This document shows, piece by piece, positions 16,441 through 24,794 of a DNA stretch of 51,178 bases. The notes beneath the pieces were generated by a model, which saw only the letters and a program-made list of their open reading frames with translations, did no database searches and had not been told where the DNA came from. Made by a program: the position numbers and the translations under genes. Every line of letters begins with the position of its first letter. The stretch's first letter is position 1. This DNA comes from Fredinandcohnia onubensis (GTDB lineage Bacteria > Bacillota > Bacilli > Bacillales > Bacillaceae_L): positions 1 to 51,178 of the forward strand of contig NZ_NSEA01000018.1 in NCBI RefSeq assembly GCF_002734285.1, read 5' to 3'.

Positions 16441-17874
16441 TTGTACCCTCAAATTATAACCTATTTATTAACTTTTATAAACTATCAAGCACAGGTCATT
16501 CGAACTTTGCTTACTCTTCTTGTGGGGAAGAGTATGTTTGAAAAACCTGAAGAAACACCTGTTAATAAGCCTTATCGTAAGCTTCAAGTAGATGATCTTC
16601 CGATCATTGAACAACCAGAAAGGTTAGATTACAGGGCCCTTTTGAAAGAATTCCAAGAGGAAAAGGGAAAGCCTCTAAAACCTGTGCAAAGGCGGAAAAA
16701 TTCAACGCTAGTGCCAACATCCATGGACTGTCCAAAGTGTGGTGCTCCATCCGATTATCTATACCCCAATAACGGAGGAAAAGGACAGTATCAATGCAAG
16801 GTGTGTAAGTGTCTATTTAATGCTAAAAGTCGATATCACAAGGAACTAATCCTAAAGTGTCCTCACTGTTCAAAGTCCCTTGAGAAGATCAAAGAACGAA
16901 AAGATTTTAATGTGTTCAAATGTAAAAACAATGACTGTTCTTACTACAAAAACAAGGTGAAAAGAATGTCTCAAAAAGAGAAAAAACACTTTAAAAAAGA
17001 TCCGCAAGCCTTTAAGGTAAGATACATTTACCGTGAATTTCACATTGATTTTCAACCTTTATCCAAGGATTCACCTAAGAAACCAAAAGTGGATTTATCT
17101 AGGATTTATGTGTCTTCCCACACATTAGGACTGATCCTGACCTATCATGTCAATTACGGACTATCAGCTAGAAAAACGGCTGCACTCATGAAGGATGTTC
17201 ACGGAATAACCATCTCTCATCAAACCATTTTGAACTACGAAAAAAGTGTAGCAGTCACTTTAAAGCCTTATGTGGATTACTATCCGTATGAGCTTTCCGA
17301 TCAATTCTGTGGTGATGAAACCTATATCCGTGTGAATGGGCGCTGGCATTACCTGTTCTTCTTCTTTGACGCGGTAAAGAAGATTATACTGTCCTATCCA
17401 GTGTCTCCAAACCGTGATACACCATCAGCTATTCGAGCGATAGATGAAGTACTAGTGAAAATGAAGGAGATTCCAGAAGACCTCACATTCATTGTTGATG
17501 GAAATCCAATATATCTTCTAGCCCAACATTTCTTTGCCCAACACGGAATTCCATTTGATGTAAAGCAAGTTATTGGGCTAACAAACGAGGATTCAGTTTC
17601 GGAAGAATACAGACCATTAAAGCAAATAATCGAAAGGCTGAATCGAACTTTTAAGGGCAATTATCGATCCACACATGGCTTTGGATCGGAACAAGGGTCT
17701 GTTGCATTTATAACCTTGTTTGTAGCTTACTTTAAATTCTTAAGACCACATTCAGCCTTGGACGGAAAAGTGCCTGTTGTTAATCCCGAATTGGATAGGC
17801 TCGCCAACATGCCTGCCCGTTGGACAAAGTTGATTGATCTTGCCCAACAATGGATTGTAGAACAAACAGCCTAG
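16441..17874 (+). CDS. DDE transposase with N-terminal zinc ribbons
   Basis: A 477-residue transposase. Two Cys-rich ribbons lie in the N-terminal third (CPKC...CKVC near residues 97-122 and CPHC...C near 140-161). The catalytic core resembles the IS6/IS240-type DDE domain: GDETYIRVNGRWHYLFFFFDA supplies the first Asp, VDGNP the second, and the IIERLNRTFKGNYR region the Glu. The start is a TTG at 16441 with AAGGAAGTG upstream, which makes the N terminus less certain. The frame is intact, so the element may be active. The exact IS family was not determined. Confidence 0.85.
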   Translation: MYPQIITYLLTFINYQAQVIRTLLTLLVGKSMFEKPEETPVNKPYRKLQVDDLPIIEQPERLDYRALLKEFQEEKGKPLKPVQRRKNSTLVPTSMDCPKCGAPSDYLYPNNGGKGQYQCKVCKCLFNAKSRYHKELILKCPHCSKSLEKIKERKDFNVFKCKNNDCSYYKNKVKRMSQKEKKHFKKDPQAFKVRYIYREFHIDFQPLSKDSPKKPKVDLSRIYVSSHTLGLILTYHVNYGLSARKTAALMKDVHGITISHQTILNYEKSVAVTLKPYVDYYPYELSDQFCGDETYIRVNGRWHYLFFFFDAVKKIILSYPVSPNRDTPSAIRAIDEVLVKMKEIPEDLTFIVDGNPIYLLAQHFFAQHGIPFDVKQVIGLTNEDSVSEEYRPLKQIIERLNRTFKGNYRSTHGFGSEQGSVAFITLFVAYFKFLRPHSALDGKVPVVNPELDRLANMPARWTKLIDLAQQWIVEQTA

Positions 17875-17900
17875 CTTTTGTTTAGCAGAGCCCTAAGTTA

Positions 17901-18051
17901 GCAATCGGCGAAGCGAACTCTTGACAAACCGAACGGAGAAAAAGGTTAAAATTGGTAATGGTCAAGGGTTATTTGTCATGCCTACTTTTGTTCCCTTCGC
18001 CCTTGATACTTTTATCGCAACCTTTTTCGACTGTTTGTCAGGAGCGATTGC
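17901..18051 (+). repeat. Nested long imperfect hairpin at the 3' end of the IS
   Basis: Four arms nest in order: GCAATCG (17901-17907)/CGATTGC (18045-18051); TGACAAAC (17922-17929)/GTTTGTCA (18033-18040); GAAAAAGGTT (17938-17947)/AACCTTTTTC (18019-18028); TCAAGGG (17962-17968)/CCCTTGA (18000-18006). The RNA would fold into a rod of about 150 nt between the transposase stop and the right end. Confidence 0.75.
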
Positions 18052-18102
18052 GGGGCCTTCCGACCCAACAACTGGAAAAAGAGTAAATCACTAATGAGTT
18101 TT

Positions 18103-18121
18103 CATAGAACTTTTGACACTA
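18103..18121 (-). repeat. IS terminal inverted repeat, right
   Basis: Partner of the repeat at 16301-16319; reads TAGTGTCAAAAGTTCTATG on the minus strand. Confidence 0.75.
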
Positions 18122-18203
18122 CCATTTTATAAATCTATTGTGAGGTTTTTATGAAAAGAAATAAAAGAATATTCTATTATAAATAAAGGCTATACCCTTA
18201 TTT

Positions 18204-18246
18204 CTTTCCATAAACAAAAACTTTCGATAATTACCCTTATGGAAAG
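18204..18246. repeat. 10-bp inverted repeat beside the IstB-like fragment
   Basis: CTTTCCATAA (18204-18213) and TTATGGAAAG (18237-18246), perfect. It sits exactly where the IstB-like reading frame loses its P-loop, so it could mark an element end or a deletion scar. Confidence 0.5.
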
Positions 18247-18707
18247 CTTTTCATAAAGGCAAAACGCATTTGGCCATCGCCATTGCATTAGAAGTCATAG
18301 ATCAGGGTCAAACAGCCTTATTCATTCGGTCCGATGACTTTATCGAAACAGCTAAAGAGGCAGCCGAGCGTAATCAAATCAAAAAGTTTCTAAGACAGTA
18401 TTCAAGGCAACCCGTCCTCATCATAGATGAAATTGGTTACGCCCCTTTTGATTCAATAAGTGCTCAAATATTCTTCCAAGTAGTTTCAAAGCGATACGAA
18501 GAAGGTTCTCTGATTATCACTTCGAATAAATCGTACAGTGAATGGGGAGATATGCTTGAAAGTTCGGTCCTCGCGACCGCCATTTTGGACAGGCTTTTAC
18601 ACCATAGCTCCGTGTTCAACATACGAGGTGACTCATATCGGTTAAAGGAGAAAGTTCGCGCCGGTATTGTCCCCACAAAAGAAGGATTGGGGGCAGCTCA
18701 TGAATAA
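18231..18707 (+). pseudogene. IstB-like/DnaC-type ATPase, 5' truncated
   Basis: The open frame keeps the C-terminal two thirds of an IstB-type transposition helper ATPase. The end of the P-loop survives as GKTHLAIAIAL, Walker B as VLIIDEIGYAPF, and sensor-like ITSNK plus the DRLLHHSS segment are intact. The normal N-terminal domain and the first half of the P-loop (GxxGxGKT) are missing; an in-frame TAA at 18228 and unrelated sequence replace them. The frame opens at 18231, and the first usable start is TTG 18270, inside the P-loop remnant. It is non-functional as it stands. It overlaps the DUF5348 gene by 8 bp, as in intact transposon modules. Confidence 0.8.
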
Positions 18708-18918
18708 AAAAAGGATGCGTTATGATTACGAGCAGGAACAGTGGTATGTAGATATACAGGGCAGGAAATACGCCCTCCATTGTGGGGAAAGTTTTGAATT
18801 ACACATAGGAAAAAAAACCATTCCCTGCAGATTAGAATTGGCCCTGAGTTGGTATGTAATAATGGACGATGTCCGATTCGATTTACGCGAAGGGGATCAA
18901 TACACGATCAGTTTGTAA
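18700..18918 (+). CDS. DUF5348-type small protein
   Basis: A 72-residue protein that resembles the DUF5348 family as I recall it, often encoded directly after an IstB-like ATPase in Firmicutes mobile elements. Its pattern is YDYEQEQWYVDIQGRKYALHCGESFEL, then IPCRLEL and WYVIMDDVRFDLREGDQY, suggesting a small all-beta fold. The start ATG 18700 overlaps the IstB stop (ATGAATAA), which implies translational coupling in the original unit. Function unknown; probably a passenger of the eroded element. Confidence 0.75.
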   Translation: MNKKRMRYDYEQEQWYVDIQGRKYALHCGESFELHIGKKTIPCRLELALSWYVIMDDVRFDLREGDQYTISL

Positions 18919-18949
18919 ATCCCCTTGGCCCCAGCGGCAGCCGGCGAAA

Positions 18950-18991
18950 TTTTGATTCTGGAGGGGGGCTAGCCCCCCTCCAGAATCAAAA
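18950..18991. repeat. Perfect 42-bp GC-rich palindrome without a loop
   Basis: Arms 18950-18970 and 18971-18991 are exact reverse complements: TTTTGATTCTGGAGGGGGG, then CTAG at the centre. In RNA it would fold as a bidirectional terminator-like hairpin flanked by A and T runs. It lies 31 bp after the DUF5348 stop and 57 bp before the promoter of the fructan genes. Confidence 0.95.
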
Positions 18992-19047
18992 ACACGGCTC
19001 CACTCTAAAAAAATAAACCGGCTAAAAAATAAATTTTTACACCGGCC

Positions 19048-19075
19048 TTGACAATAGTATATATAACTGTATTAT
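19048..19075 (+). promoter_or_regulatory. Sigma-A promoter of the GH32 gene
   Basis: TTGACA (19048-19053), a 16-bp spacer and TATTAT (19070-19075), followed about 55 bp later by the RAT/terminator switch. Confidence 0.7.
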
Positions 19076-19130
19076 TCATTGGTAGATCGTATTAAAAAAT
19101 TAGAATAATGTTGTAAAACTGAATATCTCA

Positions 19131-19222
19131 GGATTGTGACTGTTCGGCAGGCAAGACCTAAATGGAAAGGAAGTATGTACCTTCTGTGTGTACATAGCCT
19201 TACCCATTTCAGGTCTTTTTTT
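19131..19222 (+). promoter_or_regulatory. RAT antiterminator site plus terminator, GH32 leader
   Basis: A 29-nt ribonucleic antiterminator (GGATTGTGACTG...GCAGGCAAGACCT, 19131-19159) closely resembles the B. subtilis sacB/sacPA RAT. Its last bases overlap the terminator stem AGACCTAAATGG (19154-19165) with CCATTTCAGGTCT (19204-19216), followed by seven T. A BglG/SacT-type protein bound to the RAT would block the terminator. Confidence 0.93.
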
Positions 19223-19257
19223 GTTAAAAAAAGATTAATAGACAAGGAGCTTTTAAC

Positions 19258-21648
19258 ATGAAAAAGAAATGGATTATATCGATAGGAATAGTTGTTTTTG
19301 CATTACTCTCTATTACCATTACAGGAGTTTTGATAGAAAAGCAACTAAACTCCAAATTAGAAAATACAAATCAAAATAATGACCAACCAGTAGGGAAAAC
19401 TCTTAGTGTCCAGGCCCTTCATCAATGGGGATTTGATGAAGGAACAGGAAAAGTCACTCGAGATCATGCACAATCTATTCCGTCTGAAATTCAGCATGCA
19501 GGAAAATCAGCTCCGCAATGGAAAAGCGGAATAAGCGGGAAAGCATTACTATTTGATGGTTATTCAAACTGGATTGAACTAGCGCCAGAGCAGGTTCATA
19601 TACCAAATGATGCTTTTTCGATTGAAGCATGGGTTGCACCTAGAGCGTATGAATGGGGAGACAACGGGCAACCATCTGTTATTATGAATCAACATGATAA
19701 GGAAAAGAAACAAGGTTTTATTTTAGGCATGGGAAGGCATGGGTATATGACGTTTCAGCTTGCTCTAAACGGTGAGTGGCATGAAATTTGGTCTCCTGAA
19801 GGGAAAGTTTTGCCGAAAGATAACTGGTCTTTCATTGTTGCACAATTTGATAAAGAAACAAATAAAATTTCTCTATATTTAAACGGTGAACTTGTTCAAG
19901 AAAAAGAAGTGCCTGCTAATAGCGAGTTTACACAAGCGAATCATTTGCCGTTACGTGTTGGAAAGCATAATCAGGCAGTCGCTGTGTCTGATGTGTTTCA
20001 AGCAAATATGTTTAATGGTTTAATGGATAATGTTTCACTTTACAATAAAGCATTTAGCAATGAAACAATTAAACAAAACTATGAAAAGGTCCTTAACGAG
20101 TTGAATAATGAAGTACCTATACCAGATACAGGATTTGATCGAACCGTTTATAAAGGAGACCGTTATCGCCCGAATTACCATTTCACAGCACCACAGCATT
20201 GGATGAATGAACCGCATGCACCAATTTATTATAACGGAAAATATCATTTGTTTTATCAGTTTAATCCAGCAGGGCCTTTTTGGCATCAAATTCATTGGGG
20301 ACATGCTACGAGTGATGACATGGTTCATTGGGAAGACAGCCCGATTGCTTTAAGTCCAACTGAGGGAACTGCAGCACGTGATGGTGTTTGGTCTGGAAGT
20401 GCGACTTATGATAAAAATGGAGTACCAGTGTTATTTTACACTGCTGGACACGATGAAATGAATCCGAATCAAATGACAGGGATAGCGAGGGCAGCAGATG
20501 CAAATGATATCAACCTGGATCGTTGGAACATGAATCCTGACCCTGTAACAATCCAAGAAGAGAATATTGATACTCCAAAAGGAAAGGTAATGTTTGGGCA
20601 ATTTCGTGATCCGTACGTATGGAAACATGGAGATAAATGGTATCAGCTTGTTGGCTCTGGTGTTGAAGATGCGGGAGGAACTGCTTTGCTTTATACGTCA
20701 GAAGATCTTGAACACTGGAAGTATGAAAAACCATTAATGATAGGGGATAAAGGAAAATATCCTCTGACAGGTGATGTGTGGGAACTGCCGTTTTTAGTGC
20801 CAATTAAAAACGATGAAACTGGAGAACAAAAATATGTATTAATGATTAGTCCTTATTTTATGTCTCCTAGTCCACATGCTGCTCGATTCACATTTTATTG
20901 GGTTGGGACTTGGGACCCAGATAGATTGGAGTTTATCCCTGACACTGAGGAGCCTAAAATGTTTGATTATGGTGAACATTTTACAGGAGCACAAGGGTTT
21001 GTGGACGAGAAGGGACGTACCATTGTAACGAGTATTTTACAAGACAGACGTTCAGAAGCTGACAAATATCAATCAGGATGGGCACATGGTGCAGGTATGC
21101 CACTAGAAATATATTTAAGTGAGAAGCAGGATCTTGGTATTCGACCGATTAAAGAGGCTAAATCACTTCGAAAAGATGAACTGCTTGCCATTGAAAATAC
21201 AACATTGACTGAAGCGAATAAACAGCTTGAAAAAATCAAAAGTGATCAATTTGAAATCGAGTTAGAACTTGATGTTTCAAATACGAAAGCTGCTGGATTG
21301 AAACTATTAAAAGACCAAAATAATCGGGAAGAAACGACTGTTTTTTATGATAATGAGAGCAAAATGATTAAGATTGATCGCGAACGATCAAGCGAAAAAC
21401 CTGATATTGAAAAAGGAATTCAAGGTGGGGAATTAAATCTTGAAGACAATATCTTAAGACTGCAACTATTGGTTGATAAATCTATTGTTGAAGCCTATAT
21501 AAATAATGAAAAAAGCATATCCTCTCGTGTGTTTCCAACGCTTGATCAATCAAAAGGTATTGAACTATATGGTATAGAAGGAGAGCCTTTTGTACGCTCG
21601 ATGAGTGTATGGAGTATGGATACAGCGATTGAAGAAGAGGAAGATTAA
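19258..21648 (+). CDS. Surface GH32 fructan hydrolase with LamG domain
   Basis: A 796-residue extracellular enzyme. It has an uncleaved-looking N-terminal membrane anchor (about residues 4-26), a LamG/concanavalin-like domain (about 55-265), a GH32 five-blade propeller (about 300-640) and a C-terminal beta-sandwich. GH32 landmarks are FRDP (449-452) and DVWELP (506-511, Glu509 the likely acid/base). The first motif, normally WMNDPNG, reads WMNEPHAP (315-322), so the usual nucleophile Asp is Glu318. The family acts on levan, inulin or sucrose; the neighbours suggest levan. GACAAGGAGC lies upstream of ATG 19258. Expression is gated by the RAT switch. Confidence 0.85.
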   Translation: MKKKWIISIGIVVFALLSITITGVLIEKQLNSKLENTNQNNDQPVGKTLSVQALHQWGFDEGTGKVTRDHAQSIPSEIQHAGKSAPQWKSGISGKALLFDGYSNWIELAPEQVHIPNDAFSIEAWVAPRAYEWGDNGQPSVIMNQHDKEKKQGFILGMGRHGYMTFQLALNGEWHEIWSPEGKVLPKDNWSFIVAQFDKETNKISLYLNGELVQEKEVPANSEFTQANHLPLRVGKHNQAVAVSDVFQANMFNGLMDNVSLYNKAFSNETIKQNYEKVLNELNNEVPIPDTGFDRTVYKGDRYRPNYHFTAPQHWMNEPHAPIYYNGKYHLFYQFNPAGPFWHQIHWGHATSDDMVHWEDSPIALSPTEGTAARDGVWSGSATYDKNGVPVLFYTAGHDEMNPNQMTGIARAADANDINLDRWNMNPDPVTIQEENIDTPKGKVMFGQFRDPYVWKHGDKWYQLVGSGVEDAGGTALLYTSEDLEHWKYEKPLMIGDKGKYPLTGDVWELPFLVPIKNDETGEQKYVLMISPYFMSPSPHAARFTFYWVGTWDPDRLEFIPDTEEPKMFDYGEHFTGAQGFVDEKGRTIVTSILQDRRSEADKYQSGWAHGAGMPLEIYLSEKQDLGIRPIKEAKSLRKDELLAIENTTLTEANKQLEKIKSDQFEIELELDVSNTKAAGLKLLKDQNNREETTVFYDNESKMIKIDRERSSEKPDIEKGIQGGELNLEDNILRLQLLVDKSIVEAYINNEKSISSRVFPTLDQSKGIELYGIEGEPFVRSMSVWSMDTAIEEEED

Positions 21649-21756
21649 ATAATACCTATTTGTACCAATGTTGAGTTAATATTTTACTATAAGTTTTATG
21701 AGAGCTAGTAAAAAAGTAACTATCAATTCATGTGGAATTAAGAGTCTATTATACTA

Positions 21757-21785
21757 TTGATATAAATTGTCGAAAAGAATAGAAT
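21757..21785 (+). promoter_or_regulatory. Sigma-A promoter of the levansucrase genes
   Basis: TTGATA (21757-21762), 17-bp spacer, TAGAAT (21780-21785), just upstream of the second RAT. Confidence 0.65.
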
Positions 21786-21809
21786 GATCTGTGTAAACAA
21801 AATTATGCG

Positions 21810-21906
21810 GGATTGTGACTGGTTAAGCAGGCAAGACCTAAAGTGTATAAAGGGCAATGTGTACCTTTTTGGTAGACATATCCTTATACATTTTAGGTCT
21901 TTTTTT
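21810..21906 (+). promoter_or_regulatory. RAT antiterminator site plus terminator, levansucrase leader
   Basis: Second RAT (21810-21839; GGATTGTGACTGGTTAAGCAG then GCAAGACCT) overlaps a long terminator stem, 21834-21853 with 21882-21900, followed by T residues. Same architecture as 19131-19222, so one antiterminator can control both units. Confidence 0.93.
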
Positions 21907-21985
21907 GTGGTCAAATAACGAATTTTGACTAGTCTGCAAAAACAGAAAATTCTTAAAACTACCGCGAAAAATGGAGGAAAAGGAA

Positions 21986-23305
21986 ATGGAAAAGAAAAGT
22001 AGTACATTAAAAAAACTTGTGCTGTCAGTAGTTGTTGCAGCAAATTGTCTTGCAGTTACACCAGCAATGGCAGCAGATGATGTGTATCAAACTTCAATCT
22101 GGTCACGTCAGCAAGCAGAGAAAGTAACTCTTACGGAAGAAACAACTGCACCTAAAATTGATCTTGAATTTGATCTTGTAGCACCAGACCAATGGGTATG
22201 GGATACATGGCCGCTGCAAAATAGAGATGGTTCACTTGCGATTATTAATGGCTATAGAGTTGCATTCGCATTGGTAGCACCTCGTACATTAGGATGGGGA
22301 GAGCGTCATACTGAAGCAAGAATTGGGATGTTCTATTCGAAAAACGGAAAAGATTGGACTTACGCTGGAATTCCTTATGACTATGATAAAGCTCTAGGTT
22401 ATATGCAATGGGCTGGTACATCTATGATCGATGAAGATGGGAAAGTGCATTTATTCTATACAGCTACTGGAGATCGAGAAAATTGGGACTACAACGGATG
22501 GGATAAGCGAGCAGTACAGAAACTTGCTAAAACGACTTTTGACATCAGTACTGACAAAAACGGAGTTCATTTGAGCAATGAAGGAAAACACGAAATCATC
22601 CTTGAAGCAGATGGCAAACATTATGAAACAATTGAACAAGCAGACAGCCCGATCATCACTGCATTCCGTGATCCATTCTTCTTCCAAGATCCGAATACAG
22701 GAAAAGAATATATTATCTTCGAAGGACAAGCTGGAAGCGACAGAGATTTTATCAAACCTGAAAATATCGGTGACGAAGAATACCGCATGACACATACCGT
22801 TCCTGCAGGGGCAGAAAAGTATAACGGTAATATCGGAATCGCAGAAGTACTTGATGAAGACGTTAGTGAATTGAAGCTTTTACCTCCTTTATTAGAATCA
22901 GTTGGTACAAATCATCAAATGGAGCGTCCACATGTTGTAATAAATGGTGATGATTATTATTTATTTACAATTAGCCATACATTTACGTATGCTCCAGGAT
23001 TAACTGGTCCTGATGGTGTTTATGGATTTGTTAGTGAAGGATTGTTCGGTGATTATAAACCAATGAACGAAAGTGGACTTGTTATTGCGAATCCAAAAGA
23101 TAATCCATATCAAGCGTATTCTTGGATGGTTCTTCCAGATCAGCAGGTCATCAGCTTTATTAACGAACCAAAAGATGAGAACGGTCAAGTGAAATTTGGA
23201 GGAACATTCGCCCCAACATTAAAAATCAAGCTTGATGGAGATACATCTAAGATTACAAAAGAAGGTAAACATGGTGAAATTAAGCCATTTGGTGCAAACC
23301 GCTAA
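21986..23305 (+). CDS. Levansucrase-like GH68 enzyme, copy 1
   Basis: Secreted fructosyltransferase that splits sucrose and builds levan (or inulin). The 439-residue protein has a signal peptide ending around AMA-ADD (residue 30). The GH68 catalytic residues are in place: VWDTWPL nucleophile Asp73, FRDP transition-state stabiliser Asp229, and MERPH acid/base Glu313. The start at 21986 follows GGAGGAAAAGGA; an earlier ATG is inside that ribosome site. First of three tandem paralogues, and the most diverged of them (APRTLGWGERH where the others have DVLPGK). Whether it makes polymer or short oligosaccharides cannot be told. Confidence 0.9.
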   Translation: MEKKSSTLKKLVLSVVVAANCLAVTPAMAADDVYQTSIWSRQQAEKVTLTEETTAPKIDLEFDLVAPDQWVWDTWPLQNRDGSLAIINGYRVAFALVAPRTLGWGERHTEARIGMFYSKNGKDWTYAGIPYDYDKALGYMQWAGTSMIDEDGKVHLFYTATGDRENWDYNGWDKRAVQKLAKTTFDISTDKNGVHLSNEGKHEIILEADGKHYETIEQADSPIITAFRDPFFFQDPNTGKEYIIFEGQAGSDRDFIKPENIGDEEYRMTHTVPAGAEKYNGNIGIAEVLDEDVSELKLLPPLLESVGTNHQMERPHVVINGDDYYLFTISHTFTYAPGLTGPDGVYGFVSEGLFGDYKPMNESGLVIANPKDNPYQAYSWMVLPDQQVISFINEPKDENGQVKFGGTFAPTLKIKLDGDTSKITKEGKHGEIKPFGANR

Positions 23306-23336
23306 TAAAGATTAAAAATTGAAAGGAGAAATTAGC

Positions 23337-24677
23337 ATGATCCTTACGAATAAAAAAGCAGTATCGGCAATCGTATTAGCAGCAAGTGTTGTAGCATCGA
23401 GTTTTTCTGGACTAACTGTTAAAGCAGCAGAAACAGAGGTAACGACAAATTGGACAAGAGAACAGGCGTCAAATATTGAACTTAATCAAGATAATACTTT
23501 ACCTTATACAGATATAAGTGAATTAGAGAAATTAGCACCAGATTATCATATTTGGGATACTTGGCCACTAACTGATCGTGATGGAAATATCGCATCTGTT
23601 AAAGGATGGAAAGTGTTGTTTGCATTATCAGCACCAAATGATGTACTTCCAGGTAAAGTACATGATATCGCAACAATCCGCTATTTTTATTCGAAAAATG
23701 GTAAAGATTGGACACTTGGCGGAACACTTTTCCCAGAAGGAGCTTCATTAGGTTCTCGTGAATGGGCTGGTTCTGCAATGATGGATGATGGGAAAATTCA
23801 TGCATTTTATACAGCGACTGGACATAGAGGACAAGAGCATTTAACTTTTGAACAGCGATTAGCAATGGCTACAGGTGATATCATTGCCGATAGCAATGGA
23901 GTTCACTTTGAAAACTGGGGTGATCACAAGATCATTTTAGAACCAGATGGTAAATATTATCAAACAAAAGAGCAAGCACAGCAAGGTGAAGGCGGAGGCT
24001 ATGCTTTCCGTGATCCAATGTGGTTTAAAGACCCAAAAACTGATAAGGAATATATTCTGTTTGAAGGTAATTCAGGCGGTGCTGTAGGTGAACGCACATT
24101 TAAACAAGAATATGCAGGAAGTACTGAGTACACAAGTGAAAATCCAGTTCCTGCAGGTGCTGTACATGCGAATGCCAACATCGGTATCGCAGAGGTAGTT
24201 GATGGTGATCCTTCAAATCTTAAAATGCTTCCACCACTTTTGGAAGCAAATTATGTAAATGAAGAATTAGAACGTCCTCACATCGTTGTAAAGGATAAAA
24301 AATATTATCTTTTCACAGATAGCCATATCAATAAATATGCTGAAGGGCTTCAAGGTCCTGAAGGTCTTTATGGTTTTGTTTCTGATACATTAATCGGTGG
24401 TTATGAGCCGTTGAATGAAAGTGGTTTAGTTTTAGCAAATCCTCCTGAAAATCCATATCAAGCATATTCATGGCTTGTTCTTCCGAACTTAAATGTAGTA
24501 GGGTTTGCTCATTTTGGAGATTTAGGTGATATGTCAATTGGTGATGTAGGAAACCAATCACCAGAATTCCAATTTGAACATTTTGGTGGAACGTTAGCTC
24601 TAACAGTTAAGCTATCAATCAAAGGCAATACTACAAAAATAGTAAAAGAATATAGCCCTGGTTGGATTAAGCAATAA
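23337..24677 (+). CDS. Levansucrase-like GH68 enzyme, copy 2
   Basis: A 446-residue secreted GH68 protein, 31 bp after copy 1. Signal peptide ends near VKA-AET (residue 31). Catalytic residues: IWDTWPL Asp74, YAFRDP Asp226, LERPH Glu312. It shares WAGS, EPDGKYYQT and the IFEGN-like VLFEGNSGG elements, which as I recall them are typical of the proteobacterial branch of GH68 rather than of B. subtilis SacB (VWDSWP, IERAN). AAAGGAGAA lies upstream of ATG 23337. It probably arose with copy 3 by duplication. Confidence 0.9.
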   Translation: MILTNKKAVSAIVLAASVVASSFSGLTVKAAETEVTTNWTREQASNIELNQDNTLPYTDISELEKLAPDYHIWDTWPLTDRDGNIASVKGWKVLFALSAPNDVLPGKVHDIATIRYFYSKNGKDWTLGGTLFPEGASLGSREWAGSAMMDDGKIHAFYTATGHRGQEHLTFEQRLAMATGDIIADSNGVHFENWGDHKIILEPDGKYYQTKEQAQQGEGGGYAFRDPMWFKDPKTDKEYILFEGNSGGAVGERTFKQEYAGSTEYTSENPVPAGAVHANANIGIAEVVDGDPSNLKMLPPLLEANYVNEELERPHIVVKDKKYYLFTDSHINKYAEGLQGPEGLYGFVSDTLIGGYEPLNESGLVLANPPENPYQAYSWLVLPNLNVVGFAHFGDLGDMSIGDVGNQSPEFQFEHFGGTLALTVKLSIKGNTTKIVKEYSPGWIKQ

Positions 24678-24689
24678 GGAAATGATAAT

Positions 24690-24731
24690 AGAAATGGTCA
24701 GCTAATCGTGCAAGATATTGGCTGACCATTC
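24690..24731 (+). terminator. Hairpin between levansucrase copies 2 and 3
   Basis: AATGGTCAGC (24693-24702) pairs with GGCTGACCATT (24720-24730), then CTGTGCATTTTG rather than a pure T run. A weak terminator or an mRNA-stabilising hairpin. No RAT is present here. Confidence 0.55.
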
Positions 24732-24794
24732 TGTGCATTTTGTTTTAGATATTATAGGCCATGTTTAATAGAAGTCTATTAGGGGGAAACAAGA

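Larger units (their letters stand above)
16301..18121 (+). mobile_element. Insertion sequence of about 1.82 kb with a zinc-ribbon DDE transposase
   Basis: Bounded by imperfect terminal inverted repeats: left TATTGTCAAAACTTTTATA (16301-16319), right (reverse complement of 18103-18121) TAGTGTCAAAAGTTCTATG. One transposase gene fills 79% of it. No convincing target-site duplication is seen outside these ends, so either the true ends differ by a few bases or the flanks have recombined. Confidence 0.8.
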
